Shown one piece after another: positions 24,001-37,300 of a stretch of 64,000 nt of DNA; position 1 is the first letter of the stretch; each line of letters opens with the position of its first letter. A model generated the notes under the pieces. The model was not told the origin of the DNA. It did not search any database and saw only the letters and a program-made list of their open reading frames with translations. The position numbers were made by a program, and so were the translations under genes. Origin of the DNA: Diploptera punctata. Lineage: Eukaryota; Arthropoda; Insecta; Blattodea; Blaberidae. Where the stretch lies: positions 1-64,000 of the forward strand of contig JASPKZ010009922.1 of assembly GCA_030220185.1 (NCBI GenBank), given 5' to 3'.

Positions 24001-27000
24001 TCCAAATACTTGTATAATTTTTTTTGACCACCTCGGTTAACCCGGTACTCGGTTAGTCGGGGCTCGGATAACCACAGCTCTATTGTATTTGGACAGTGAA
24101 TGAAAATGTAAGATGACGAATGCGATACAATCATGAATTATATTCCTTATTTACAGACTCTGATGTTATTAAGTTCATAAATATAGTTAGATTACTTTGT
24201 ATTGGCCGTATATCAGGATGGAGAGGAGAATCCTCACTCACACTCACTCACTGGCACTATCGAACCCGAAGGTTCATGGCCGCGCGGACATAAGCTCTCC
24301 ATACATCCCTATCCTGAGCTAATGCTTTCCAATCATTCCCTGTATAATCTACTTCCCTCAAATCATAGTTAATGTTGTTCTCCCACCTCATTCTTGGTCT
24401 ACCAACTGGGCGTTTTCCCTCTGGCTTTCCTACAAGAAGCTTCCATGCACGTCTTTCATTCCCCATACGAGCAACATGTCCTGCCCATCGCAGTCTACGA
24501 GACTTAACTGTTCTTATTATATCTGGCTTCCTATAAAGACCATGTAGTTCATTGTTATGTAGTATTCTCCATTCACCTGTCTGTTCATCTCTCTTTGATC
24601 CAAAAATTTTCCTAAGAACTTTATTCTCAAATACTCGTAATCTCCTTTCCTCCCTTAAAGTAAGAGTCCATGTTTCGCACCCATATAATATAATTGGTAG
24701 AATAATAGTTTTATATATTTTCAGCTTAACGTTTTTTGAAAGGAGTTGGGACATCAAAAGTCTCTGCAATGCATAATAGCATGCATTTCCAGAATTGAGC
24801 CTATGTTTAATTTTTTTTTTGCATCTCATTCCTATTTGTGATTATTGTTCCTAGGTATTTGAATTCAGCCACTTCCTCAAATTTCCCTCATTTGTCCATT
24901 AGCTGTCCCATTTCCATTATACACCGAATTTCTACGTGTGACCATATATTTAGTTTTACTGATATTACTTCCAGTCCTAATTTCTTAGTGTTACTCAATA
25001 GTGTGTGCGTGTTGGCCTTTTAGTATCTCCTCGCTATCGGCCAGTAGTACTACGGAGAGGAGAATCCTATTAAAAAAATTCTACTGAAACCTGAAGGAAG
25101 TACAAGAATAAGCATACCGAAGTTGAGATGGTTAGATGGAATAGAAGATCTTAAGAAGTTTGATGTAAGAGGATAGAGAAGAAAGGCGTTGAACAGGGAT
25201 GAATGGAGGAGATCTTGTCAGCGGCCAGGGCTCAAAATGGGCTGTACTGCCATCTACGGTGATGCTGAATATCGTTTGCAGTACATATGAATTACATTTT
25301 GAAAAATATGCTAAGAGATAAGAGGGAGAAAGTAAAAGTAAACAGCTGATATAAATGCCAGAATAATTTTGGAACCCCGAAACTCATTACATATATAACT
25401 TAGAATTCGGAAAAGGTACCATAAGGATAAACGCCCCTAGCACCGCTAGGGGGGGGCTGAGAGGGAAGTAAAATGTAAAAAATGATCGAAAACTACTGAT
25501 ATTTCTGTCAAATCCATAATTTTCGAGTATGCTTAGAAGAAATAGTGACACTCCCGATGTCATTTAAGTACAAGTTCAGCCCCATCGGCATAGATACGAG
25601 AAGCGGTAAAAAATAAAATGTACAAAATGGCCGAGATTATAGTGAAATCAATAGTTTCAGGTTCACTATGCTTATTGGTGACAAAAACAACACATTAAAA
25701 AAAATTCCCGGGCAACACCGGATAATCAGCTAGTCTTTCTATCATTATCATTACTTTTAAAATCCTTGTTAAACCACCGTTGAGGTTATTGATTAAAATG
25801 TGTAATTTTTTTAATTAGACCTGTTGAATCAATCATCCTAAAGTAAAACAAACTTCTGTTTAGAAAACTTCGTCAAACATTAAAAAATGTAGGAATTTCA
25901 TAAGACTCATTCATCAACAGCAGTTACAATCGTACTAATTGTAGATGCTGATGATGGAAGACTGACTTCTGAAAGGCCTACATTTTTTAATGTTTGACGA
26001 AGTTTTCTAAACAGAAGTTTGTTTTATCTGAAGACGAATCATACATTACGTATGAATTAAAAACAAAAACAAAAACATTATTTTAGTCTTTACATATCAC
26101 AGATCTTCAATAATGAGGGTTTTCATCTTATCTTACGACCTTGTATTTTTCCGTACACGAGTAGAGGACATTACTTTACACATTTATGAAATGGAAATAA
26201 TCTGAGAAGATTTAAGAAAGAAAGAAAAAAAAAGAAAGAAAGAAAGGATGAATAGGTGTGAAGCGCGTGTCAGGGAAATAACTAAAAAGAAGAAGAAGAA
26301 GACGGAGGAGTTGAAAAATAACTGAGGAAAGTGAATGGCAGTGTTTAAAAAAAAGTAGTACTAATGTCTGACGTAAACAGAAAGACTTGGTTTTGACATG
26401 GATGGATGGACGCATGGAATAGTAGAAAAACGATTCAACGTTGCTTAAAAAGTACCGAAGAATAGGGGGCGCTGACATCCGGATTTGGGGAAAGAAAAAG
26501 AGCACTGCGTGTGTAAGTCGGTTACTAATGGCTTGACTCTAGTCGTTAGTACTCACAAAAAATCACCTAACGCGAGAAAAGAATTGACATTATTGTCGAT
26601 ATTGTGTTTCCAGTCGAAGATAGCCTTTAATCCATTTTGAAGCGTTTATTCATCATGCAGTGTTAATAGTTAACTAACTAACTAACTCACTGGCACAATC
26701 GAACCCGTAGGTTCATGGCCGTGCGGACATAAGCTCTTCATACATCCCTATCCTGAGCCAATGTTTTCCGATCATCCCCTGTATAATCTACTTCCCTCAA
26801 ATTATAGTTAATGTTATTCTCCCACCTCATTCTTGGTCTCCGGAAAATTTTACCCCAGTTGAACCCATGTCCGCATTTCTTGACGGTTGTATTTTTACAG
26901 TGAAAGATCGTCACTCTTTCGACCAAGGTACTTTCATGGTATCAGTTCCCAATTATAAATTGAACTTGAAAATGGAATAATAAAATACAACGTAAAATAG

Positions 27001-27629
27001 GCAAATAAATTACATAATACTTGTTATTTATCGGTCTATCTATGTAGAACATAAGACACTTAAATAAACTGTCATAGGTTTGTATGTTTTATTGTAGTAA
27101 CACAGAATGGATTGAAATTAAATAAATAAATAAATACGTAGATACCGTTACAATCTATATTTCTATCTTAAATAAAATCTAATATAGATTTGATTGCCTG
27201 AAGGTATTTTATGTTTAATATCTAATTTCGGGTTTTTACAGCTGCTGCCGTCTTCCCGTGCCAAACATTCAAAGCCTACGATCTTGGGCATCTTCAATGT
27301 TTAGCCCTCTTGCATGCATTTACTATCCTCATGCTTTCCTTTCATCTTAACTTTGGTCTCCCTTTTTTCTTCTTTCTGGTCGGTTGCCATTGATATAGTA
27401 GTTTCGGTCATCGCTCATCTTCCATTCTTGAAATATGTCCTAACCATTTTAATTACTTCAACTATGTTTTCTTCTGCATCCATTATATTTCTAATTTCCT
27501 TATTTGTGACATGTTCTAATTTTTACTTTCTGGCACTTCTGTGTAAATAATCCATTTCTAGAGCTATTAGTCCATTCTTGTAGTTCTTAATGATTGTCCA
27601 AATTTTATGCTTAATAATAATAATAGTTA

Positions 27630-27660
<31 letters not shown>

Positions 27661-30600
27661 TATTATTATTATTATTATTAATAAAGATCATCGGTTGATT
27701 AATGTCTTTGACATCGTCCGATTCCCAATATCCAATTTTGTCGGTCCATCCAATCTCCTGGTTGTAGATGTTTCTCCTTCATGTATAAATATATTCCCTG
27801 ACTCCAAGAGGATTTAGGTCTTCCTCTGCCTCGTCTTCCCTCAGGTTTCCATTCCAAAACAGATCCTCTTCCATTCGCTGCACATGTCCGTACCATGTTA
27901 ATTGCTGAGTTTTAATATAATCTAAAATAGTGTCTTCAATCTTCATTTTCTCCCTTATAACTGAGTTTCTAATTTTTTCTCTTCTTGAAATTCTTACTGC
28001 TCTTTATATAAAATCAATTTCCATTGCCAAAATATACTTATTTGTTTTTGTTTGTTAATAATAATAATAATCCCTCCATGGTATCTTTACCTTGTCGTGG
28101 TGGAGTGGCTTGCGTGCTTAAATGATCCTGAGAGCTATGCCGGCGGTAGCATTGCTGCCGATAGGGTTACCCATGCCGGACTGGTCGAAGGTGATAAGCC
28201 AGACGAAAAAAGTACCTTGGGCGAAAGAGTGACGATCTTTCACCGTAAAAATACAACCGTCAAGAAATGCGGACATGGGTTCATCTGGGGTAAAATTTTC
28301 CGGAGGTCAAATAGTCCCCCATTCGGTTCTCCGGGCGGGGACTACTTCAGGGAACCCATGCCAAAGGCTCAAACACAGGGACATGTTCCTAGGAACATGG
28401 AATGTTAGGACTTTATACAATAGTGGGGCACTAGAGATATTAACGCGGGAACTAGATAAATCGCCCTTGGATATAGTCGCTTTACAGGAAGTTAGGTGGC
28501 CAGGAGAAGGTAGTCAGGAATCAGGAACCTTTGCATTATTCTATGGGGGTGCAGAAAGACCTGCATTTGGAACGGGTTTTTTAGTCAGAAGGAGGATCCT
28601 ATCCGCTATCCGAGATATTAAGTTTGTTAATGATAGGATATCATACATAATTCTAAAGGGTAAACGACATGATTTTATAATTGTAAATGTACATGCCCCC
28701 ACAGAAGATAAAGATGACAAGATCAAGGATGAGTTCTATGAAGAATTAGAATGCTTATTTGATAGCCTTTCACGATATCATATGAAAATTGTCTTAGGAG
28801 ATTTTAATGCAAAAGTGGGGCGGGAAGATATATTCAAACCAACAATAGGCAAATTCAGTCTTCATGAAGATAGTAACGACAACGGGGTTAGATTAGTCAC
28901 ATTTGCCACATCAAAGAATCTGATTGTTAAGAGCACAACATTTCAGCATAAGGATATTCATAAATACACCTGGACGTCCCCAGATGGAGAAACTCGGAAC
29001 CAGATAGATCATGTATTAGTGGATAAACGCTGGCACAGTAGCATCATTGATGTTAGATCAGTTAGAGGGACAGACTGCAATTCGGATCATCATCTGGTCA
29101 GAGTGAAAATCAGACAACGGCTATCGCTTATGAGAGGAACGAATGCTAAAGATGATTCTGTAAAATATGAATTAAAAAACTTGAAAAATGATGAAATGCG
29201 GCAAGAATACCAAATCAAAATTGCTAATAGATTTGAAGTACTGGAATCTTCAGATGACAATGTGGCAAACGAAGAAGAACCTGATATAAATAAAGAATGG
29301 GAGGCTATAAGAGATACTATTAAATTGTCAGCATCAGAAAGCATTGGTTGTTTAAAAAAGAGGCAAAACAAGAAATGGTTTGATGAGGAATGTGCCGACA
29401 TTGTAAAGAAAAGAAAACTAGCAAAAATTAAATGGTTACACGAGCCAAATGAGGTAAATTTAGAGCAATTGGGTAGTATTAGACGGGAAACCACTAAGTT
29501 ACTAAAGAGTAAAAAGAGGGAATATTTGAGAGAGAAGATTAATGATCTTGAAATGAATGCAAAAAATAGGAACATTAGAGAATTATATCAGGGAATTAGT
29601 ATAGAGAAGAAAGGGTTTCAGGCTAGAACAAACATAATTCGAAATGAAAATGGGGATATGATTGCAGATTCTAGGAGTATATTAAATAGATGGAAAAGTT
29701 ACTTTAATCAGCTATTAAATGTACATACAGAACAGGACATTGAGGAGGATAAGTTACAGACAGCAGAAATGCTAGTCGCAGAGCCAAGTGCATTAGAGGT
29801 TGAAATGGCGATTGAAAAATTGAAGATGTATAAAGCATCAGGTTCAGATGAGATCCCAGCAGAACTGATAAAATCAGGAGGAGAAAAATTGATGGACAAG
29901 ATACGCTGGTTGCTTAGTATGATTTGGGAAAAAGAAGCTCTTCCAGATGAATGGAAGGAATCAATTATCGTACCAATTTATAAGAAAGGAGATAAAACTG
30001 ATTGCAACAACTACAGGGGCATCTCATTACTTTCAACTTCGTACAAAATTCTAACAAATATATTAGTAAGCAGACTTACTCCCTATATTGATGACATTCT
30101 AGGAGATCATCAATGTGCATTTAGAAGAAACAGGTCTACAACAGATCAGATTTTTAGTATAAGACAGATTTTAGAAAAGAAATGGGAATATAATGGTACT
30201 GTACATCAACTATATGTAGACTTCAAAAAAGCATATGATTCAATTAAGAGGGAGAAGTTATATAGTATCCTGCTGGAGTTCGGAATTCCTAAAAAGTTAG
30301 TTAGACTTATACGAATGTGTCTAAATGGCTCAAAGAGTAGGGTGCGTGTAGGCAAACAGTTTTCAGACACTTTTGAAATCCAGAATGGGTTGAAGCAAGG
30401 AGATGCACTATCTCCTCTACTATTTAATTTTGTACTAGAGCATGCCATTAAATCTTTAGAGAATGAGGAAGGCTTACAACTGAATGGTATTAATAAGCTG
30501 TTAGTTTATGCTGATGATGTAGTACTATTGGCCGATAGCGAGGAGATACTAAAGGCCAACACGCACACACTATTGAGTAACACTAAGAAATTAGGACTGG

Positions 30601-31334
30601 AAGTAAATATCAGTAAAACTAAATATGTGGTCACACGTAGAAATTCAGTATATAATGGAAATGGACAGCTAATGACAAATGAGGGAAATTTTGAGGAAGT
30701 GGCTGAATTCAAATACCTAGGAACAATAATCACAAATAGGAATGAGACGCACAAAGAAATTAAACATAGGCTCAATTCTGGAAATGCATGCTATTATGCA
30801 TTGCAGAGACTTTTGATGTCCCAACTCCTTTCAAAAAACGTTAAGCTGAAAATATATAAAACTATTATTCTACCAGTTATATTATATGGGTGCGAAACAT
30901 GGACTCTTACTTTAAGGGAGGAAAGGAGATTACGAGTATTTGAGAATAAAGTTCTTAGGAAAATTTTTGGACCAAAGAGAGATGAACAGACAGGTGAATG
31001 GAGAAGACTACATAACAATGAACTACATGGTCTTTATAGGAAGCCAGATATAATAAGAACAGTTAAGTCTCGTAGACTGCGATGGGCAGGACATGTTGCA
31101 CGTATGGGGAATGAAAGACGTGCATGGAAGCTTCTTGTAGGAAAGCCAGAGGGAAAACGCCCAGTTGGTAGACCAAGAATGAGGTGGGAGAACAACATTA
31201 ACTATGATTTGAGGGAAGTAGATTATACAGGGAATGATTGGAAAGCATTAGCTCAGGATAGGGATGTATGGAGAGCTTATGTCCGCGCGGCCATGAACCT
31301 ACGGGTTCGATAGTGCCAGTGAGTAAGTAAGTAA

Positions 31335-31369
<35 letters not shown>

Positions 31370-34300
31370 TTTCGGGAATCCATGCTACTCGAATCAAAGA
31401 TGAGGTTTGCGAATAACATTAACCATGATTTGAGGGGAATAGATTATTCAGGGAAAGTTTGAAAAAATAACATTAAATTATATTCACGCTGCCATGAATC
31501 TACGGGTTCGCTAGTGCCAAACAGTTAGTTTATAAATTTACGGTTATTAATAATATTGAATCAATATTTTACGCGAAATGTAAAGATATTTGACTAATTT
31601 AATTTTGGCTTTGTAAAAATAGAATTTTGAATAAAATGTCGAACGTAAGATGACGATGATCTGTTATTCTATAGGTCATTAAACAACATTAAACTTAAAT
31701 TATGATTAATAAAAAACATGTTTCCGCCCGGGGTCGAACCGGTGACCTTGCGCGTGTGAGGCGCACGTGGTAACCGCTACACTACGGAAACAGATGTAGG
31801 ACTGTCTTTATTATGTGTGTCCTTTACACCCCTAGTTACCTGCAATCCTAATTACCTGGCCTTTAGAGGTACCTGTAAGCAGTTACCGTTTTCACCATAA
31901 TTTTGACACTTGGTCACAAGATAATCTTACGGTACCTCTTTAGGAACTAACTTACTGGCAATGTTAAAACCCGTAGGTTCATGGGAGGGCGGACCTAAGT
32001 TCTCCATACATCCCTATCCTAAGTTAATGTTTTCCAATCATCCCCTGTTTAATCTACTTACCTCAAATCGTAGGTAATATTATTCTCCAACCTTATTTGT
32101 TTGTGTGTTTGCCTGTGCGTGTTCTCTATGGTCTTCCATTTTCCTCTTTCATTCCCCATTCGTGCCACATGTCCTGTCCATTGCAGTATATTAGACTTAA
32201 CTGTTCTTATTATATTTGGTTTCCTATTATAATAATATGTGAACACTTAGCAAGGATATGACTTAGAATAGAATACCAAAAGCAGATATACAACTATTCA
32301 CGAGGACGAAGATAAGTTGGGAAGACCAAAGAAAAAAGAATGGGAACAGCAGCAATTTGGAGCCGGAAAAGGCTAGTAAATAAGCCTAAACCGGGACGAA
32401 GAACAAGAAGAGAAATATGATGTACATCACTGTTATGTAGCCTTATCTATTCGCCTGTCTGTTCAGCTTTGGTCTAAACATTTTCTCACATAAAACATAT
32501 TGTTCTCAAATACTCGTATATATTTTCCTCAGTCAAAGTCCCTCATGTTCGCATCCATGTTAATTATAACTGGGCGAATAACAGTTTTATATGTTTTAGG
32601 TTTAATATTTCTTTTAGAGAAGTTTGGGGGTGGTAAGAAGTCCCTGTAATGCATAATAGCATGCATTTCCAGAATTGTGCATCTCATGCCTATTTGTGAT
32701 TATTGTTCCACACACACACACCACACACATCACACACACACAACACCAGTTATTTAGTATTATAATAATTTCAATATACCTAATTTTCTATAATTTACTA
32801 TGTATTATTTTCATTTTAGATACAGTAAATTATTTTAGTAATAAAATTACAATGATTAATACTATTGATTTAATATTTTACCTGAAATATAAAGATATTT
32901 GACCAAGTTTGGGTCTGTAAAACAGAAGTATGAATAACTTTCGAGATCAAATGACGATTAGACTATAATTTCGGTAAAGATTATTAATGGCATTTATCAA
33001 CTTCAAATCAATTATTGTTAATAAAAAACAATTGAGAAGAATACGCAAGAAATCGAATTTCAAAATTGGCATTCCAATATACCCCAACTGGACATAGGGA
33101 CCAAGGAAGACCAAAACATCGTGGAATGGAAAAGATCAAGACAATGTCTCGCTAGGTCTTACCGTACAGGCCACATGGCCTAAAACGAAGTTGTTCATGA
33201 TGATGATGATAAAAAAAATTGTTTCCGCCCGGGATCGAACCGGGGACCTTGCGCGTGTGGAGGCGCACGTGATAACCGCTACACTACGGAAACAGATGCT
33301 TATCGGTGATGTCTAGATTATCTTCTTTTACACTCCTAGTTACCTGCAATCCCTAAATTTTCATGGAGTTAACCGAGTATAAAAAGTTCTACCTTTACAA
33401 CTTTAAGTTTGAAACTTGGTCACAAGGTAACAATCACACAATATCCATTCATGTGAAACTTTTCTGAATGTTATTTTTCAGCCAGCATTTCTGGAATACC
33501 GTCTCCCGAGTATTCAGGAGATCACCCCACCTCGTAGTAGGTTGGGAAGCGCAGAGAAAATATCTGCCTCCCCCTTCCAGACTGTTTTAGGGTCTTATAC
33601 CCCCATGCCCCTTTCAGACCTTGTCGTGTTAATATGAGAATATCGTAGTTTTTTTCTTAATGCTGTCCTTTAAAATTAGTGCATCTAAGCCTCAGATAGA
33701 GTAGCACATCCACCCAAACGCCAGTTCGCAGTCTTCGGAGTAATCCAGTATAGGGATGCGTGGCGTTGAAGCTTCTCTGGTCGTTACGGCGCTTGCTGGT
33801 CTGGTGCTGATGGTGGTGATGCGAAGCTAAGAGGGGGGGAAAACCGCGGACGCAGCCCGCGCCCTCTTCCCCGCGGGTGGGACGCATTTGCTTTTTTATA
33901 CGGGATGGAGTGTATAATAGTCCCGCGCCGTAGCCGAGCGGTTAAGGTAGGAAGCCTTGGCGCAGAGCTACGGGACTTGCGCTGGTTCGAGTCTCCATGG
34001 GGGAAGAATTTTCTCATGGTATTTCGGCCAGTATGGGACCGGTGCCCACCCAGCATCGTGATGCAATTGGGTAGCTACAATAAGTAGCGGCTCCAGGTTG
34101 AGGAAACCAGCTATAACGGCTGGGGGACTCGACATGCTGACCACATGTCACCCCTACACTGGCTGTTGATCATCTTACCTCTGTGATTGACACATGTGGA
34201 TGTGAGGCCAGCAGCCGGCTGGTAGGCTAAGGGCCTTGTAGGCCTGTCGCGCCAGGAGTTTTTTTTTTGGAGTGTATAATAAGACAAATTGACGTAGGTA

Positions 34301-37300
34301 CATATAAATCAGTGGAATTTATGGCATATGCAGATGATTTAGTGAATAATTTCGAGAACATTACCATCAGATAAAGGAATCTATAAAGAAATTAAATCTG
34401 TAACAACAACTCTTGGTCTGGAAGTGAACACATAAAACAAAAATTACGACACAATTTGAGAATCACCAAACCCACCCTACAATTATAAAAATAGATGAAG
34501 ATATTCGAAATATGATGGCAGAAGCCTTGCGAGATTATGGATACACAGTTTACGAGGAAGTTCATGGTGTGGCCACTAATGGAAGTAACAGACGAATAGA
34601 TATTATTGCATTTAGACCATCTTCTGAAATTGGTATGATATTAGATCCCACAATTCGTTTTGAGACTCATAGTGGCCAACCTGAGTAAGTTGACTCTGAA
34701 AAGGAAGCCATATATGAGCCAACAATTGACTACCAATTAGATAGTATAACTGTCACAGGATTGATGATCAGGGCAAGAGGTACTATACCAGGATTCTTAA
34801 CCAAATTTTGGAATTCCTTAGATTTGGACAGGGTGTATCTTTCTAGAATTGCCATCGCTGCCATTAGGGGATCAATTTCAATTTTAAGAAACCATATTTA
34901 CAAAATTTCTACTTTATAGTGTGTGTACTTCAATTAGGCCTACAGTTTGAATTTTTAAAATGTATTTACAAAATATATTTCATCAATTCCAAAAATTAAT
35001 TGTCTGTATCACTTTGTCCTTGAGGCAATCCTCTAATGAGGAAAGTTGTATATAATAATATAGAAGTAGTTGAATTTATCTACCTGGGATCCGTGATTCA
35101 TAAAGATAGAATTTAATATCAAGAAATTAAAATGAAAATAAATACAGCCAACAAAACATACTTCTCCCTGCTACGTGCTTTCAAATCAAAAGAGGTTCAT
35201 TGAATAACCAAACTAAAGTTGTTAGTAGTAGAGCTGGAATTAAGGACCTATAAAATACCTTTAAAAATACTTAAACATAACATACAAAATACCTAAAAAC
35301 TAAAAACGTAAAAAAGTGTTGCGGTTGCTAACGAGTGCATAAAGACAACCTCGCTGTCTACCTGTGCTCGAGGTAATTTGAAGTCGAAATACATTAGTTC
35401 AGGAGGTCAGTATGGCTGTATTTAAAATAACGGGGTATTTTGTGATATTTCAATAATTTCTCGCAGAACGAAAGTTTTTGGAATATAAAAAGTCTTTAGA
35501 AAGTAAAACTAGATAGTATTTTTTAAAAAATAAATTGGAATTTAGACTAGAATCTGCGGATTCTTGAATTATGCAAATGGTGTAAATGTAATCAAAAGAA
35601 GATAAAGTTGCAAAAAAGACGTTAAGACCTAAAAAGAGGCTAAAAAAGGACTAATAAGCCAAAAAAAAGGGCAAAAGAAGGGCAATAAAACCTACCACTT
35701 TCTGACCTATAACGGCCCAATATATTATATTGGACCTCGTCTTCAGACAAAATAAAAAAAAATCGACTTCCGAGCCCTAATTATTACATCAGTGTTGTAT
35801 TATGGCTGTGAGAGTGGACTCTTAATGTAATAAACACATTTGAGAGAAAAATATTAAGGCAGATTTGCCGACCGATTAAGGAAGATGGCTTATGGAGAAC
35901 AGTTAGCTATATGAGCTGTATTAGGGACCATGTACTTCCATAAGACTTGAGTGGACAGGGCATGCTCAAGTTATGGGGGATAGAGGTATCCCAAAGAAAA
36001 TTCTCTATACAACTATAGGCGGCAGGAGAAGAGTGGGAAAGCCGAGCATCAGATGGATTGATGCTATGGACGAGGATGCAATGAATACCTAGGAGTCAGG
36101 AATCGGAAAAAAAGGGCTTAATACAGGAGGCCAAGGCCTTACATCAGACTGTAGCACCATAGAAGAAGAAGAAAAGAAGAAGAAGAGAATGGTTCTCGTT
36201 CCTAACCCTCTGATAGTATGTCAGAACTCATCATCATCATCATCATAATACATTCACGAATTTAGGCCATTTGTTGACCTGTTTCGGCCTCAAGAGAACA
36301 CACCATCCAGAAGTCTTTTGAGTGGACGTCCTGGTCTTCTTCTTCCTGCAGGTTGATATCTTAACATTAGTTTGGGTATTCTGTGATCTTCCATTCGATG
36401 AACATGTTGCATCCATCTTGACTTATAATCAGAAATTTTGTTTTCTAAAGATTCCATGTGTAATTATTCTAAGATGTCTTCATTTTTTTTTGTGATCTAG
36501 TAGTGTGTATCCTGCAGTCCTCCGAAAATATCTCATTTCAGCAGATCTAAGTCTCTGTATATCCTTCTGTTTCAACGTCCATACTTCGCTTATGTCAGAA
36601 CTAATCTTATTAAAATATTTATCGTGGGACCTATTTTTGAAGGAAGTGGATTATACAGGGGATGATAGGAAAACATTAGCTCAGGATAGGGATGTATGGA
36701 GAGCTTATGTTCGCACGGCCATGAACCTATGGATTCGATGCAGTGAGTTTAGTTCTGCTATTATATTGGAGAATGAACGCCTATTAATTTATCAACGATT
36801 TCTGTCCATTTATTATCACAAATTTTGAGGCTCACTTTGAATTTGACTTTTTTATTCCTAAACAGTGTCTCGGATCTACCGCTGTTGCCATGGGGTAGTG
36901 TCGCTGCCTCGTACGTAGCGGGCCCGCGTTCAGTCCCCGGTCGGGACATATTTCCTGAGTGACTTTTTCTTTGAGGTTTTTCCTCACCTGTAAGATAAAT
37001 GCCAGGAAACGTTGAGGCTAAAATGGTTCCCAAACATCATCTGGCCATCATTATATTCGTCAAGTTTAGTATGAATGTGTGAGTGAATAGCGTGTTTCGT
37101 TTTAAATGTCTGTGTTGTCTCGGAGGCCCTGGGTTGAGCTGATCACTCCATGTTATTTTGTGGTAAAAAAAAAGTAAGTGTGTGATCCAAAGTATGATCC
37201 CTCTCCCGATACGTTGGGCCACTGTAAGGCTCATGTACGTGGTTCACGTAAAAGTACCTCTAAGGTGAGAGGTTAAGCTAAGGAGGAGAAGAAGAAGAAA

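Larger units (their letters stand above)
23160..25283 (+). repeat. Second LINE family relic, split by two later insertions
   Basis: 23165-23250 (GGTAGTGAATGTTGGGCACTC, an RT C-terminal motif) and 25069-25283 (GAAGTTGAGATGGTTAGATG...) are two parts of one LINE 3' region. A Tigger-like element (23254-24085) and an RTE fragment (24235-25053) lie between them. Confidence 0.6.

Noticed and set aside
28052..28408. 118-codon frame before the RTE ORF
   Set aside because: Lies in the RTE 5' UTR in another frame; partly kept in deletion derivatives as DNA, with no known domain.
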